Of a stretch of DNA of 64,000 nucleotides, positions 17,015 to 26,729 are shown one piece after another (position 1 is the stretch's first letter; every line of letters begins with the position of its first letter). The translations under genes and the position numbers were made by a program. The notes beneath the pieces were generated by a model. That model saw nothing but the letters and a program-made list of their open reading frames with translations. It was not told the origin of the DNA and ran no database searches. The DNA comes from Ochrobactrum sp. Q0168 (GTDB taxonomy: Bacteria > Pseudomonadota > Alphaproteobacteria > Rhizobiales > Rhizobiaceae): the NCBI RefSeq assembly GCF_016427605.1, contig NZ_JAELXQ010000011.1, forward strand, positions 57,464-121,463. The letters run 5' to 3'.

Positions 17015-18466
17015 ATAGGGCGAACCGAGCCAGATGATCCGGTCGATGAGGCGCACCAGAAACGGGCTGTTTTTGAGACGTGTGAGATTGACCTGGCGGC
17101 TTTCCTCGATGACCTTGCCGATCCGCTCTTCCACCTGACGCGCCACATCGCGATCCAGAATTTCCAGATCGATCTCGAAGTTGAGCCGCAATGAGCGTGG
17201 GTCGATATTCGAAGAGCCGACATAGGACCATGTGCCGTCAATCGTCATCAGCTTGGAATGGTTGAACGCGCCGCCCGCGCGCCAGATGCGGCAGCCATCC
17301 TTCAAAAGCTGGTCGAACTGGGCGCGCATCGCTCGGTCGACAAGCTTGAGATTATTGACCCCCGGCACGACGATATCCACCGAGACGCCGCGCCGCGCCG
17401 CCGTGACCAGCGCGCTGATCAGTTCGCGGTCCGGCAAAAGATAGGGCGACATGATGAGGATATGCTGCTCGGCTATCGAGAAGGCGCCCATCATCATGCG
17501 GTGGTTGGTTTCGACATTCTTGTCGGGGCCGGAGCCGACCACGCGCACCAGCGTGCCGGTGCCGGGCGGATTTTCCGGCGGGGCGATGCGCCATGCGTCG
17601 CCGGTCAGCAATTCACCCGTTGCAAATCGCCAGTCCTCGGAAGCGATGTGAAAAAGGTCGGCAATGGCCGGTCCTTCCAGCCGGAAATGCGTGTCGATGG
17701 CCACCGCATCGCCAGCAATCGCCCGCACGAAACCGGCGCGGATATTCATGCCGCCGGTAAAGCCGTATCGCCCGTCCACGACGAGGATTTTGCGGTGGGT
17801 GCGCAGATTGGCATAAGGCAGGCGCAGGCCGATGATGATGTTGCCGTTGAAGACATCCACCGTCACGCCATTTTCCTTGAGCAGGCTGACAATGCTCGGG
17901 ATGGAATAACGCGCGCCGACCGCATCGATCAGCACCCGCACTTCCACACCGCGCTTGACGGCTTCGCCAAGCGCTTCGGCAAACTGGATGCCGATGGCGT
18001 CGCGGTCGAAAATATAGGTTTCGAGCAGGATGCTGCGCTCGGCCCTGCCGATGGCCTCCAGCATGGCGGCATAGGCCTCGTCGCCGGTTTCCAGCATTTC
18101 GATGCGATTGCCGCTGGTGAAATCATATAGGCTGACGGCGTCGCCCAGAATTTTCATCGCGCCGAACTGCCGCCCGAAAGCAGCACGCACGAGGTCGTTG
18201 GTCGTATCGAAATGCGAGAGGTGATAAAGTGCGATATGCCCCAGCGCGCGCTGCTGCGTGAGTGTCGAGCGCCTGATCCGGTTGACGCCCGCAATGGCAT
18301 AGACCACCGCCCCGACGATAGGCGACAGCACGATCACACCAACCCAGCCCAGTGCGGTGCGCACTTCATCCTTGGTCATGGTCGCATGAATCGCCGCTAT
18401 GGTGCCCAGCACAATCGACAGAACAGCCAGAATATGCGGCCAGTAATGGGAAACCAGATCGAACAT
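17009..18466 (-). CDS. cls: cardiolipin synthase
   Basis: Phospholipase-D type cardiolipin synthases join two phosphatidylglycerols at the inner membrane. The 485-residue protein has two N-terminal hydrophobic helices (about residues 8-28 and 40-60) and two HKD motifs: H224-x-K226-x4-D231 (HRKILVVDG) and H403-x-K405-x4-D410 (HSKLMTIDG), each followed by a glycine/serine loop. Length and layout match ClsA. It is convergent with the EEP gene; its promoter lies in the 340-bp gap before the HdeD-like gene. Confidence 0.92.
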   Translation of the reverse strand: MFDLVSHYWPHILAVLSIVLGTIAAIHATMTKDEVRTALGWVGVIVLSPIVGAVVYAIAGVNRIRRSTLTQQRALGHIALYHLSHFDTTNDLVRAAFGRQFGAMKILGDAVSLYDFTSGNRIEMLETGDEAYAAMLEAIGRAERSILLETYIFDRDAIGIQFAEALGEAVKRGVEVRVLIDAVGARYSIPSIVSLLKENGVTVDVFNGNIIIGLRLPYANLRTHRKILVVDGRYGFTGGMNIRAGFVRAIAGDAVAIDTHFRLEGPAIADLFHIASEDWRFATGELLTGDAWRIAPPENPPGTGTLVRVVGSGPDKNVETNHRMMMGAFSIAEQHILIMSPYLLPDRELISALVTAARRGVSVDIVVPGVNNLKLVDRAMRAQFDQLLKDGCRIWRAGGAFNHSKLMTIDGTWSYVGSSNIDPRSLRLNFEIDLEILDRDVARQVEERIGKVIEESRQVNLTRLKNSPFLVRLIDRIIWLGSPYL

Positions 18467-18805
18467 CGAACAGACTTTTCCAACAATAATTGAGTACCGG
18501 GAAACCGGCAGCGCCCCCGCGTCAAGTTCTTGAAGTATGTAGCCGGTAGAGATTAAAACAGGTGTAACGGCAAAGAGATAGAGCCCAACGGGCTAAAAAT
18601 GCGCAACAGCCGCGAATTAGTTTATGCGCAAAAACAAAGAGATATGGCTGTCTGCGCCGAAAACCGCTGCGGTTTCGCGCCCCTGACAGCCGGGCCTAGC
18701 CCGGCATTTGCGGCCAAAGCTGGTCAAACGCTCCACATGCCTTATATTGTTGCGTGGGTTACGAAAATTGGGTCACGACAATTCGAGGGACAAGAGGGTT
18801 ATTCG
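18467..18805. other. intergenic region between cls and the HdeD-like gene
   Basis: The 339-bp region between divergent genes must hold both promoters. I see no convincing gene or strong palindrome. A long in-frame extension upstream of the HdeD-like gene is open but has no ribosome-binding site and is unlike the family N-terminus. Confidence 0.4.
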
Positions 18806-19369
18806 ATGGCAACGACGAACAAAGATTTCGACAATCCGGTGTTACCGACAGAGCTGACGTCCAAGTGGGGCTGGTTCGTGGCGCTCGGCGTGGCGCTTCT
18901 CATTCTGGGCGGCATCGCCTTCGGCAATCTGGTGCTAGCCACGGTCGTTTCGGTCTATTATGTCGGCCTGATGATGCTGATCGCCGGTGTGATCGAAATC
19001 ATCCATGCTTTCGGTGTGAAGACCTGGGGCCGGTTTTTCTTCTGGCTCCTGAGCGGCTTGCTTTATGCGGCAGCAGGCGTCGTCACCTTCATCAATCCCG
19101 TACTGGCGGCGGGCGTCCTCACGTTCCTGCTGGCGGCAGCCCTTCTCGGCTCCGGCCTTTTCCGCATCTGGATGGGCTTCAAGTCGAAACCGGCCTCCGG
19201 CTGGGGATGGATTGTGGCCGGTGGCGTCATCACCGCGCTGCTCGGCCTCATCATCGCCATCCAATGGCCGGTCAACAGCCTGTTCATCCTCGGCCTTTTC
19301 CTGGCCATCGATCTGATTTTCCAGGGCTGGACCTATATCGCCTTCGGTCTTGGCATCAAAAGCCGCTAA
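18806..19369 (+). CDS. HdeD family membrane protein
   Basis: This 187-residue protein has about six hydrophobic helices in paired glycine-rich repeats (DUF308/HdeD layout), starting WGWFVALGVALLILGG. HdeD proteins are inner-membrane proteins linked to acid resistance in E. coli; the mechanism is unknown. The ATG at 18806 has GAGGG upstream (18793) and gives MATTNKDF. A good terminator follows. Confidence 0.8.
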   Translation: MATTNKDFDNPVLPTELTSKWGWFVALGVALLILGGIAFGNLVLATVVSVYYVGLMMLIAGVIEIIHAFGVKTWGRFFFWLLSGLLYAAAGVVTFINPVLAAGVLTFLLAAALLGSGLFRIWMGFKSKPASGWGWIVAGGVITALLGLIIAIQWPVNSLFILGLFLAIDLIFQGWTYIAFGLGIKSR

Positions 19370-19389
19370 TAAAGCGCGACATTTTCTAT

Positions 19390-19420
19390 AAAGCGGCGTG
19401 TTCAGCGCCGCTTTTTCTTT
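19390..19420 (+). terminator. intrinsic terminator after the HdeD-like gene
   Basis: AAAGCGGCG-TGTTCAG-CGCCGCTTTTTC has a 9-bp stem with a T tract, 20 bases past the stop. Confidence 0.85.
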
Positions 19421-19540
19421 TCCAGCCCTATGCGGGACGCGGCGCTTGTTGAGATTTTGCCCAATGACTGCTAGATGCAGCGCAACATCTTCGCGGCGCG
19501 TATTTGCGCGGCCCAACATTTCGCCATTACGAGTTTCTTC

Positions 19541-21118
19541 ATGCCTGCTGACAATCCCGTTTCCAAGCGCCGCACATTCGCGATCATCGCGCACCCGGAC
19601 GCCGGTAAGACCACGCTGACCGAAAAGCTGCTGCTGTTTGGCGGTGCGATCCAGCTTGCCGGTGAAGTGAAGGCCAAGAAGGACCGCATCCAGACCCGTT
19701 CGGACTGGATGAACATCGAACGCGACCGCGGCATCTCGGTCGTCACCTCAGTGATGACCTTCGAATATAAGGACTGCATCTTCAACCTGCTCGATACGCC
19801 GGGCCACGAAGACTTCGCAGACGACACCTACCGCACGCTGACCGCAGTGGACAGCGCCGTCATGGTCATCGACGCCGCAAAGGGTATCGAGCCGCGCACG
19901 CTAAAACTGTTCGAAGTCTGCCGCATGCGCGACATTCCAATCGTCACATTCGTCAACAAGATGGACCGCGAAGCACGCGATCCGCTTGAAATTCTGGACG
20001 AGATCGAAGAAAAGCTGGCGCTCGACACGGCGCCGATCACCTGGCCTATCGGCTCGGGCAAGAGCTTTGCCGGCACTTTCGACCTGCATAATAATACGAT
20101 GCGCCGTCAGGACAATGAAGAGCAGCCGACCAAGGTCAGCGGTCCGGAAGAAGCAGCCGCATTGCTGCCTGAAAACGAACGCGAAGCCTGGCTGGAAGGC
20201 GTGGAACTTGCGCGCGGCGTCTGCCGTCCGTTCGATCTTGCTTCCTTCCGCGAAGGCCATATGACGCCGGTTTATTTCGGCTCGGCGCTGAAGAATTACG
20301 GCGTACGCGACCTGATCGAAGCCTTTTGCGATTTCGGCCCCTCGCCGCGCGACCAGCAGGCCGATACGCGCATGGTTGGCTCCACCGAAGACAAGATGAC
20401 TGGATTCGTGTTCAAGATTCAGGCCAATATGGACCCGAACCATCGCGACCGCATCGCCTTCCTGCGCGTTTGCTCCGGAAAACTGTCGCGCGGCATGAAA
20501 GCCAAGCTGGTGCGCACCGGCAAACCGATGAGCCTGTCTGCGCCGCAATTCTTCTTCGCGCGTTCGCGCCAGATCGCCGATGAAGCCTTTGCGGGCGATG
20601 TGGTCGGCATCCCGAACCACGGCACGCTGCGCATCGGCGACACGCTGACCGAGGGCGAAGATATCCTGTTCCGTGGCGTGCCGAACTTCGCGCCGGAAAT
20701 TCTCCGCCGCGTCCGTCTGGACGATGCGATGAAGGCCAAGAAGCTGCGCGAAGCCCTGCAGCAGATGGCCGAAGAAGGCGTCGTGCAGCTGTTCGTGCCC
20801 GATGACGGTTCTCCGGCGATTGTCGGTGTCGTCGGCGCTCTGCAGATCGACGTTCTGACCGAACGCCTGAAAGTGGAATATTCTCTACCGGTCGGCTTTG
20901 AGATGTCGCGCTTTTCGGTCTGCCGGTGGATTTCCGCCGACGACCCGGTCGAACTTGACCGCTTCATCGCATCTCATCGCGCCGATATCGCGCATGATCT
21001 CGACAATGATCCGGTTTTCCTGGCGCAGAACGGCTTTTCGCTCAATTACGAGGCCGAGCGCTGGAAGGATATCCGTTTCGCAACCATCAAGGACTATCAG
21101 GTCCGCGACAAGGACTGA
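19541..21118 (+). CDS. prfC: peptide chain release factor 3
   Basis: RF3 is a translational GTPase that recycles RF1/RF2 from the ribosome. The 525-residue protein has the G1 loop AHPDAGKTTLTEK, the RGISV switch I, G3 DTPGHEDFADDTYR and G4 NKMDRE, followed by domains II and III (RIAFLRVCSGKLSRGMK). Length matches the family. I chose the ATG at 19541 (MPADNPVSKRR), since the upstream frame to 19475 is not protein-like. It converges with coaBC, leaving only 8 bases. Confidence 0.95.
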   Translation: MPADNPVSKRRTFAIIAHPDAGKTTLTEKLLLFGGAIQLAGEVKAKKDRIQTRSDWMNIERDRGISVVTSVMTFEYKDCIFNLLDTPGHEDFADDTYRTLTAVDSAVMVIDAAKGIEPRTLKLFEVCRMRDIPIVTFVNKMDREARDPLEILDEIEEKLALDTAPITWPIGSGKSFAGTFDLHNNTMRRQDNEEQPTKVSGPEEAAALLPENEREAWLEGVELARGVCRPFDLASFREGHMTPVYFGSALKNYGVRDLIEAFCDFGPSPRDQQADTRMVGSTEDKMTGFVFKIQANMDPNHRDRIAFLRVCSGKLSRGMKAKLVRTGKPMSLSAPQFFFARSRQIADEAFAGDVVGIPNHGTLRIGDTLTEGEDILFRGVPNFAPEILRRVRLDDAMKAKKLREALQQMAEEGVVQLFVPDDGSPAIVGVVGALQIDVLTERLKVEYSLPVGFEMSRFSVCRWISADDPVELDRFIASHRADIAHDLDNDPVFLAQNGFSLNYEAERWKDIRFATIKDYQVRDKD

Positions 21119-21126
21119 TATCAGAG

Positions 21127-22512
21127 TTAACCCAGAAGGCTGGCGGCAATCTTCTCCGCCAGTCTTTCGGCCACTTCGCTCTTGCTCATTTCTGGCCAAT
21201 CCTCGATGCCGGAGCGGCTTAATATCCGCACGCGGTTGTGATCGCCGCCCATGACGCTGCTGCCATCGGAGCCATAGGACACATCGTTGGCGACGATCCA
21301 GTCCGCGCCCTTTTTCTCAAGCTTGGCTTTCGCATTTTCGGCCACGTCCTGCGTTTCCGCCGCAAAGCCGACCACCAGACCGGGGCGCTTGTCGCTGTGA
21401 CCGACACCGGCCAGAATGTCGGGGTTCTCGATCATGGCAAGCGTTGGAGCGCCTTCTCCGGGCTTCTTCTTGATCTTCTGTCCCGCTTCATTGGCCGTGC
21501 GCCAGTCGGCAACGGCGGCCACCATGACCGCCGCATCGGCGGGCAGATGTCGCTCGACAGCCGCCTGCATTTCCCGCGCCGTCTCGACATGAATGACATC
21601 GACGCCTTGGGGATCTGGAATATTCACCGGGCCCGACACCAGATGCACCGTCGCACCGAGCCGCGCCAGAGCGGCGGCGATGGCATGGCCCTGCTTGCCC
21701 GAAGAGCGGTTGGCGATATAGCGCACCGGATCAATCGGCTCATGCGTTGGCCCGGACGTCATGACAATGGATTTTCCAGCCAGTGGTCGTGCGCGCGGCG
21801 CCAGCAGCGTTTCCACTGCCGCGACAATGGCCAGCGGCTCGCTCATCCGGCCTGTTCCTGCCTCGCCGCTTTCCGCCATCTCGCCCTTCTCGGGACCGAT
21901 GAAATGCACGCCGTCCTTTTCCAGTGTCAGACGGTTGCGCCGGGTCGCCAGGTTGTCCCACATGGCCGGGTTCATGGCAGGCGCAATCAGAACCGGAACC
22001 TTGCGCGCCAGCAGCACAGCGCTGGCCAAATCGTCGGCCAGACCATTGGCCATCTTGGCCATCAGATCGGCGGTCGCAGGTGCAACCACAATCAGATCGG
22101 CGTCGCGGGCGAGCCTGATATGCCCGACATCCTGCTCATCCTCACGCGAGAACAGATCGGTGAAGACATGATCTGCGGAAACCGCGCCGATAGTCAGCGG
22201 CGTCACAAATTGCTGTGCGGCAGCCGTCATCAAGGGGCGAACCTGCGCGCCGCGCTCACGCAAACGGCGGATCAGGTCAGGCGTCTTGTAGGCGGCGATA
22301 CCACCGCCGATGATGAGCAAAACACGCTTGCCGGCGAGTGACGCGCCAACCTTACCCTGACCGGCGGGCGCAGGCGTGACCTGCGCCGTTTCTTCCAGCG
22401 CGTTCAGAAGAAGCCGTGCTTCCTCTTCCATGGAACGCCCGTTGCGCGCAGCGCGCACACGCAGCTTTTCCTTGGCGGCATCGTCGAGATTGCGGATAGT
22501 GATACTGGCCAT
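21127..22512 (-). CDS. coaBC: bifunctional phosphopantothenoylcysteine decarboxylase / phosphopantothenate-cysteine ligase with N-terminal ribbon-helix-helix domain
   Basis: CoaBC carries out two steps of coenzyme A synthesis. The CoaC part begins at LAGKRVLLIIGGGIAAYKTPDL (about residue 58) and holds the flavin-site APAMNPAMW; the CoaB part starts at SIVMTSGPTHEPIDPVRYIANRSSG. Unusually, residues 1-45 (MASITIRNLDDAAKEKL...) match a FitA/Arc-like ribbon-helix-helix DNA-binding domain, joined by a Pro/Ala linker. I start at 22512, where this domain begins. TGCAATCA-type repeats lie just upstream. It follows ubiB leftwards by 74 bases. Confidence 0.9.
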   Translation of the reverse strand: MASITIRNLDDAAKEKLRVRAARNGRSMEEEARLLLNALEETAQVTPAPAGQGKVGASLAGKRVLLIIGGGIAAYKTPDLIRRLRERGAQVRPLMTAAAQQFVTPLTIGAVSADHVFTDLFSREDEQDVGHIRLARDADLIVVAPATADLMAKMANGLADDLASAVLLARKVPVLIAPAMNPAMWDNLATRRNRLTLEKDGVHFIGPEKGEMAESGEAGTGRMSEPLAIVAAVETLLAPRARPLAGKSIVMTSGPTHEPIDPVRYIANRSSGKQGHAIAAALARLGATVHLVSGPVNIPDPQGVDVIHVETAREMQAAVERHLPADAAVMVAAVADWRTANEAGQKIKKKPGEGAPTLAMIENPDILAGVGHSDKRPGLVVGFAAETQDVAENAKAKLEKKGADWIVANDVSYGSDGSSVMGGDHNRVRILSRSGIEDWPEMSKSEVAERLAEKIAASLLG

Positions 22513-22589
22513 TTGATTGCACCAAGCTATTGCAAGTGCAATCAATGCAATCACATTTTGGGCGATTTGTCACTTTAAAAGTGCAATTA
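22513..22589 (-). promoter_or_regulatory. candidate ribbon-helix-helix operator before coaBC
   Basis: Four copies of one octamer surround the coaBC start: TGATTGCA (22514-22521), then inverted TGCAATCA (22537-22544 and 22546-22553), and TGCAATTA (22582-22589) in the ubiB stop. Tandem and inverted short sites are typical of ribbon-helix-helix regulators. The link to the CoaBC N-terminal domain is inference. Confidence 0.45.
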
Positions 22590-24170
22590 CAGCCAGAGAT
22601 AGAGCTTGATCGCTATCGCAGCGAGCGCAATTGCAATCACCACCTGGGCGATACGGCCCCAACGCGAATGCTTGGCTTCGGCGCGACCGATGGCTTCCGC
22701 TGTCGCTGCGTCGAAGCGCAAGCCATTGGCAGCCATATCGTCGAGCGCAACCGAAACGCGCTCTACACGCGCCACCAGTTCCGGCGTCTTGCGGGTGAAA
22801 TGCAGCAGCGCATAGGCGCTGTCCTTCGCGTCAAGCAACATGCCCTGTGGCCCGAGATTCTTCCGGATCCAGTCGCCGACAACCGGCTCCGCTGCTTTCC
22901 ACATGTTGAAATGCGGATCGAGCGTGCGCGACACGCCTTCCACGACAACCATGGTTTTCTGGAGCATCAGCAGTTCGGGCCTAGTCTCCATGTCGAAAAG
23001 TTCGGTCACTTCGAACAGCAGCGTCAAAAGCTTGGCCATGGAAATGGTCTCCGCAGGCTGGCCGTGGATCGGCTCGCCGATGGCGCGGATGGCCTGCGCA
23101 AAGCTTGCCACATCGTGCGTATGCGGCACGTAGCCTGCTTCAAAATGCACCTCCGCCACACGCATATAATCGCGTGTGATGAAGCCATAGAGAATCTCGG
23201 CAAGGAAGCGGCGCTGTTGCTTGTTGAGCCGCCCGGTGATACCGAAATCCACCGCAACAATGATGCCCTGCGGATCGACAAACAGATTGCCGGGATGCAT
23301 GTCGGCATGGAAGAAGCCGTCGCGCAGCGTGTGGCGCAGGAAAGACTGGATCAGCGTTTCGGCAAGCTTCTTCAGATCGAAACCAGCAGCAGCCAGCGCC
23401 GAAACATCCGACATCTTGGTGCCGTCGATCCATTCGAGCGTCAGCACATCGCGACCGGTGCGCTCCCAATCCACCTTCGGAACGCGGAAACCTTCATCGC
23501 CCTTGATGTTTTCGGCAATCTCGGAAAGCGCTGCCGCTTCCAGTCGCAGATCCATCTCGATCCGGGTGGTCTGCTGCAGCGTTTCGACAACCTGAACCGG
23601 ACGCAGGCGGCGCGTGAAGGGCACATGGCGCTCCTGCATGCGCGCGACCATGTAGAAGCCTTCGAGATCGCGGGCGAAACGCTGGCGAACGCCGGGGCGG
23701 ATCACCTTGACCGCAACCTTCTTCGGCTTGCCGTCCTTCATGACTTCCGCCGGATGCACCTGCGCCATCGACGCCGCCGCTATAGGCGCATCGAAATGCA
23801 GGTAAAGATCGTCGATCTTGCGCCCGAGCGATCCTTCGATACCGGCAATCGCGTCAGCCTGCGGGAAGAAATCCAGCCGATCCTGCAAAAGCTCCAGATC
23901 GGCAGCCACATCGCGCCCGACAATATCGGGACGGGTGGCCAGAAACTGGCCAAGTTTCACATAGGATGGGCCAAGCTTGTTCATCGCCCGCGACATGCGC
24001 TCGGAGCGCTGCATGTGCCGCGCGCGCGGACGCGCCAGCATGCCCGCAATCTTGTGGCCGAAAGCCGGAAGGCCGGATAGCCCTTCTACCGGAAGCGCGC
24101 TGATCACGCCTTCACGCGTCAAAATCCATCCGGCGCGCGCCAACCGGAAAGCGGCGGAAAGATTACTCAT
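22587..24170 (-). CDS. ubiB: UbiB family atypical kinase, ubiquinone biosynthesis
   Basis: UbiB (ABC1/ADCK family) is a membrane-linked kinase-like ATPase needed for ubiquinone synthesis. The 527-residue protein has the family KxGQ motif (GPSYVKLGQFLATRPD), AAASMAQVHPA in the nucleotide loop, VKVIRPG with the lysine, a DMHPGNLFV catalytic loop and AVDFGITGRL. Two hydrophobic helices sit at the C-terminus. The start at 24170 gives MSNLSAAFRLARAG; longer frames overlap ubiE. It follows ubiE by 49 bases and precedes coaBC, a typical Rhizobiales order. Confidence 0.93.
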   Translation of the reverse strand: MSNLSAAFRLARAGWILTREGVISALPVEGLSGLPAFGHKIAGMLARPRARHMQRSERMSRAMNKLGPSYVKLGQFLATRPDIVGRDVAADLELLQDRLDFFPQADAIAGIEGSLGRKIDDLYLHFDAPIAAASMAQVHPAEVMKDGKPKKVAVKVIRPGVRQRFARDLEGFYMVARMQERHVPFTRRLRPVQVVETLQQTTRIEMDLRLEAAALSEIAENIKGDEGFRVPKVDWERTGRDVLTLEWIDGTKMSDVSALAAAGFDLKKLAETLIQSFLRHTLRDGFFHADMHPGNLFVDPQGIIVAVDFGITGRLNKQQRRFLAEILYGFITRDYMRVAEVHFEAGYVPHTHDVASFAQAIRAIGEPIHGQPAETISMAKLLTLLFEVTELFDMETRPELLMLQKTMVVVEGVSRTLDPHFNMWKAAEPVVGDWIRKNLGPQGMLLDAKDSAYALLHFTRKTPELVARVERVSVALDDMAANGLRFDAATAEAIGRAEAKHSRWGRIAQVVIAIALAAIAIKLYLWL

Positions 24171-24219
24171 GCGACAATGCCCGCCCCTGCATCCAAGCCC
24201 GAATTCATGACAGGCACGA

Positions 24220-25011
24220 TCACAGCTTCCAGCCCGAATGAAGCGCCGCAATACCGCCGGTGAAATTACGATAGCTCACACGCTCGAAACCGGCGGTTTC
24301 GATCATGGCGGCGAAATCCTGCTGCTTGGGGAATTTGCGGATCGATTCGACCAGATAGCTGTAGGAATCCGCATCGCCGGTAATCATCTTGCCAATGCGC
24401 GGAATGGCCCGGAACGACCACTGGTCATAGACCTTGTCGAGGATCGGCAGTTCGACCTCGGAAAATTCGAGACACATAAACCGCCCGCCCGGCTTCAGCA
24501 CGCGATAGGCTTCCGACAGGGCCTTGTCGATATGGGGTACGTTGCGAATGCCAAAGGCAATCGTATAGGCGTCGAAGCTGTTATCCTCGAAGGGCAGTTC
24601 TTCGGCATTGGCTTCGACAAATTCGAGATTGTCGGCAAGGCCCTTCTTGATCGCGCGCTCGCGACCGACACCCAGCATCGAGCCGTTAATGTCGAGAATG
24701 GTCACATGCGCCTGACGACCCGACGCCTCGACAATACGAAAAGCGATATCGCCGGTGCCGCCAGCCACATCGAGCGACGTCCAGCCCGGGCGCTTCGATG
24801 GCGCGAGCCAGGCGATCATCGCATCTTTCCAGACGCGGTGCATGCCCGCCGACATGAGATCGTTCATCACGTCGTATTTGTTGGCGACCTTATGGAAAAC
24901 GTCGTTGACGAGTGTCTGCTTTTCGTTTTCGTCCACCGACTTGAAGCCGAATGAATGCTCCATGCCGCCTTGTGCGCCCACGCGGTCCGCATTGCCGTTC
25001 TGCTGGCTCAT
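24220..25011 (-). CDS. ubiE: ubiquinone/menaquinone C-methyltransferase UbiE
   Basis: UbiE is the SAM-dependent C-methyltransferase of ubiquinone synthesis. The 263-residue protein shows the UbiE signature [17 protein letters not shown], the SAM motif [12 protein letters not shown], and the C-terminal [15 protein letters not shown]. It heads the leftward ubiE-ubiB-coaBC unit; its promoter must be in the 236-bp gap shared with the divergent upp. Confidence 0.96.
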   Translation of the reverse strand: MSQQNGNADRVGAQGGMEHSFGFKSVDENEKQTLVNDVFHKVANKYDVMNDLMSAGMHRVWKDAMIAWLAPSKRPGWTSLDVAGGTGDIAFRIVEASGRQAHVTILDINGSMLGVGRERAIKKGLADNLEFVEANAEELPFEDNSFDAYTIAFGIRNVPHIDKALSEAYRVLKPGGRFMCLEFSEVELPILDKVYDQWSFRAIPRIGKMITGDADSYSYLVESIRKFPKQQDFAAMIETAGFERVSYRNFTGGIAALHSGWKL

Positions 25012-25247
25012 AGCTCATCCTGCTTTTGATAGTCTGACGAAAACGATTTTCGGTTATGCATATAAAGCTTGTGCTGGACGATACAAGCACAGACCTTTTC
25101 CCTCTACCCCTTTTGTGATCGCAGCTTGCGCTCACGTTGAAAAATGGCCAAAGAGACATAAAACTGTGCGTGTGCGCTTGCCACGCGTTTTCTCCGGCGC
25201 AATCTGCCGCTAAAGTTCAAAACGATAACAAGAAAAGTGGAAAGATC

Positions 25248-25874
25248 ATGGGCGTTACAGTCGTCAGCCATCCGCTTGTCCAGCACAAGCTCACCCTCAT
25301 GCGCAAGCGCGAGACTTCCACGGCCAGCTTCCGGCGGCTTCTCAAAGAAATTTCGCTGTTGCTTTGCTATGAAGTGACGCGCGATCTCGAACTCACAACC
25401 ATGGAGATCGAGACCCCGCTTATGCCGATGGATGCACCGATCCTCGAAGGCAAGAAGCTGGTCTTCGCTTCGATCCTGCGCGCAGGCAACGGCCTGCTGG
25501 AAGGCATGCTCGATCTGGTGCCCGCAGCCCGTGTCGCCCATATCGGCCTTTATCGCGACCACGACACGCTGCAGCCGGTCGAATATTACTTCAAGGCGCC
25601 GGAAGACATCGTCAATCGTCTCATCATCGTGGTCGATCCGATGCTCGCCACCGCCAATTCGGCCATCGCCGCCATCGACAAGCTGAAGGAACGCGGCGCG
25701 ACCAATATCCGCTTCCTGTGCCTGCTGGCCGCACCCGAAGGCATCGAGCGCTTCACCAAGGCGCATCCGGATGTGGATGTCTACACCGCTTCCATCGACG
25801 AGCGCCTCGACGAAAAGGGCTATATCGTTCCGGGCCTCGGCGATGCCGGCGACCGCATGTACGGCACGAAATAA
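25248..25874 (+). CDS. upp: uracil phosphoribosyltransferase
   Basis: Upp salvages uracil to UMP with PRPP. The 208-residue protein has the expected length and motifs: [23 protein letters not shown], the PRPP loop [12 protein letters not shown] and [12 protein letters not shown] at the C-terminus. The ATG at 25248 follows AGTGGAAAG. The open frame upstream to 25137 is not part of the family. It is divergent from ubiE. Confidence 0.96.
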   Translation: MGVTVVSHPLVQHKLTLMRKRETSTASFRRLLKEISLLLCYEVTRDLELTTMEIETPLMPMDAPILEGKKLVFASILRAGNGLLEGMLDLVPAARVAHIGLYRDHDTLQPVEYYFKAPEDIVNRLIIVVDPMLATANSAIAAIDKLKERGATNIRFLCLLAAPEGIERFTKAHPDVDVYTASIDERLDEKGYIVPGLGDAGDRMYGTK

Positions 25875-25934
25875 GCTATAACGTAACCAGACAGTAATCC
25901 GCGCCGGATACTCTGCCTTTAAAGCGGGGTAAGC

Positions 25935-26456
25935 ATGGCGCGGATTTTCTTTATTGTTCTGATGCTGGCGGGACTGGCCACGGCCTTTCCGATTCTCTTC
26001 GATAGATACCAGTCGGCAACCGTCGAGCAAGCCGCGACGGCAACACCCTCCGCATCATCCCAACAGAACACATCCGCCTATAGCGGACGCCGCGCACAAA
26101 TCGCGCCCGACAGTCGCGGGCATTTCATCACCGATATCCGTTTCAACGGCCAGAACCTGCGCGGCATGATCGATACGGGCGCAAGCTCGGTTGCGATCAA
26201 TGCCAGCACCGCCCGGCGCATCGGAATATCGCTGCGACCCGATGATTTTCGCTATCGCGTTTCGACCGCCAATGGCGAAACACCGGCGGCGCGCGCCGTG
26301 CTCAGCAGCGTGGAAATCGGGCGTATTCGCGTGGAAAATGTCGAGGCCATCGTGCTGCGCGACGAAGCGCTTTCCGATATCCTGCTCGGCATGAGTTTTC
26401 TCAAGCGCCTGCGCCATTATGAAGTGGCAAATGGAGCGCTTATCCTCACGCAGTGA
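25935..26456 (+). CDS. TIGR02281-like retropepsin-type aspartic protease
   Basis: This 173-residue protein has an N-terminal membrane anchor (residues 3-22), a Ser/Thr/Ala-rich linker and a single retropepsin-like domain with the active-site motif MIDTGASSVAIN (D-T-G-A). It matches the clan AA aspartic proteases of alphaproteobacteria in which one DTG half-site is present, so the active form should be a dimer. It is anchored in the inner membrane facing the periplasm. The substrate is unknown. Confidence 0.85.
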   Translation: MARIFFIVLMLAGLATAFPILFDRYQSATVEQAATATPSASSQQNTSAYSGRRAQIAPDSRGHFITDIRFNGQNLRGMIDTGASSVAINASTARRIGISLRPDDFRYRVSTANGETPAARAVLSSVEIGRIRVENVEAIVLRDEALSDILLGMSFLKRLRHYEVANGALILTQ

Positions 26457-26518
26457 CATGTTTCTCCGCTAGCACTACAGTTGCATGCTTCAGATTCTTA
26501 TCGAAACGGAACCCAACT

Positions 26519-26725
26519 ATGACCGCGGACCAACGCCTGACCGAGCTAGAAATTCGCGTCGCCGAACAGGAAAAAACCATCGACGAACTGTCATCCGTGC
26601 TGGCCGAGCAGTGGAAGCTCATCGATCAGCTTTCCAAGAAGCTCGGCGCGCTGACCGACCGTTTTCTGGAACTGGAAGAACAGACCGCGCCTGATGTGCC
26701 GGTCACCAAACCTCCCCATTGGTAA
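26519..26725 (+). CDS. slyX: SlyX family protein
   Basis: SlyX proteins are short coiled coils of unclear function. The 68-residue protein begins MTADQRLTELEIRVAEQEKT, has a heptad-like helix through residue ~50 and ends in the family tail PPHW. The stop is 4 bases before the next gene's start, so the two are likely co-translated. Confidence 0.9.
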   Translation: MTADQRLTELEIRVAEQEKTIDELSSVLAEQWKLIDQLSKKLGALTDRFLELEEQTAPDVPVTKPPHW

Positions 26726-26729
26726 AAAC

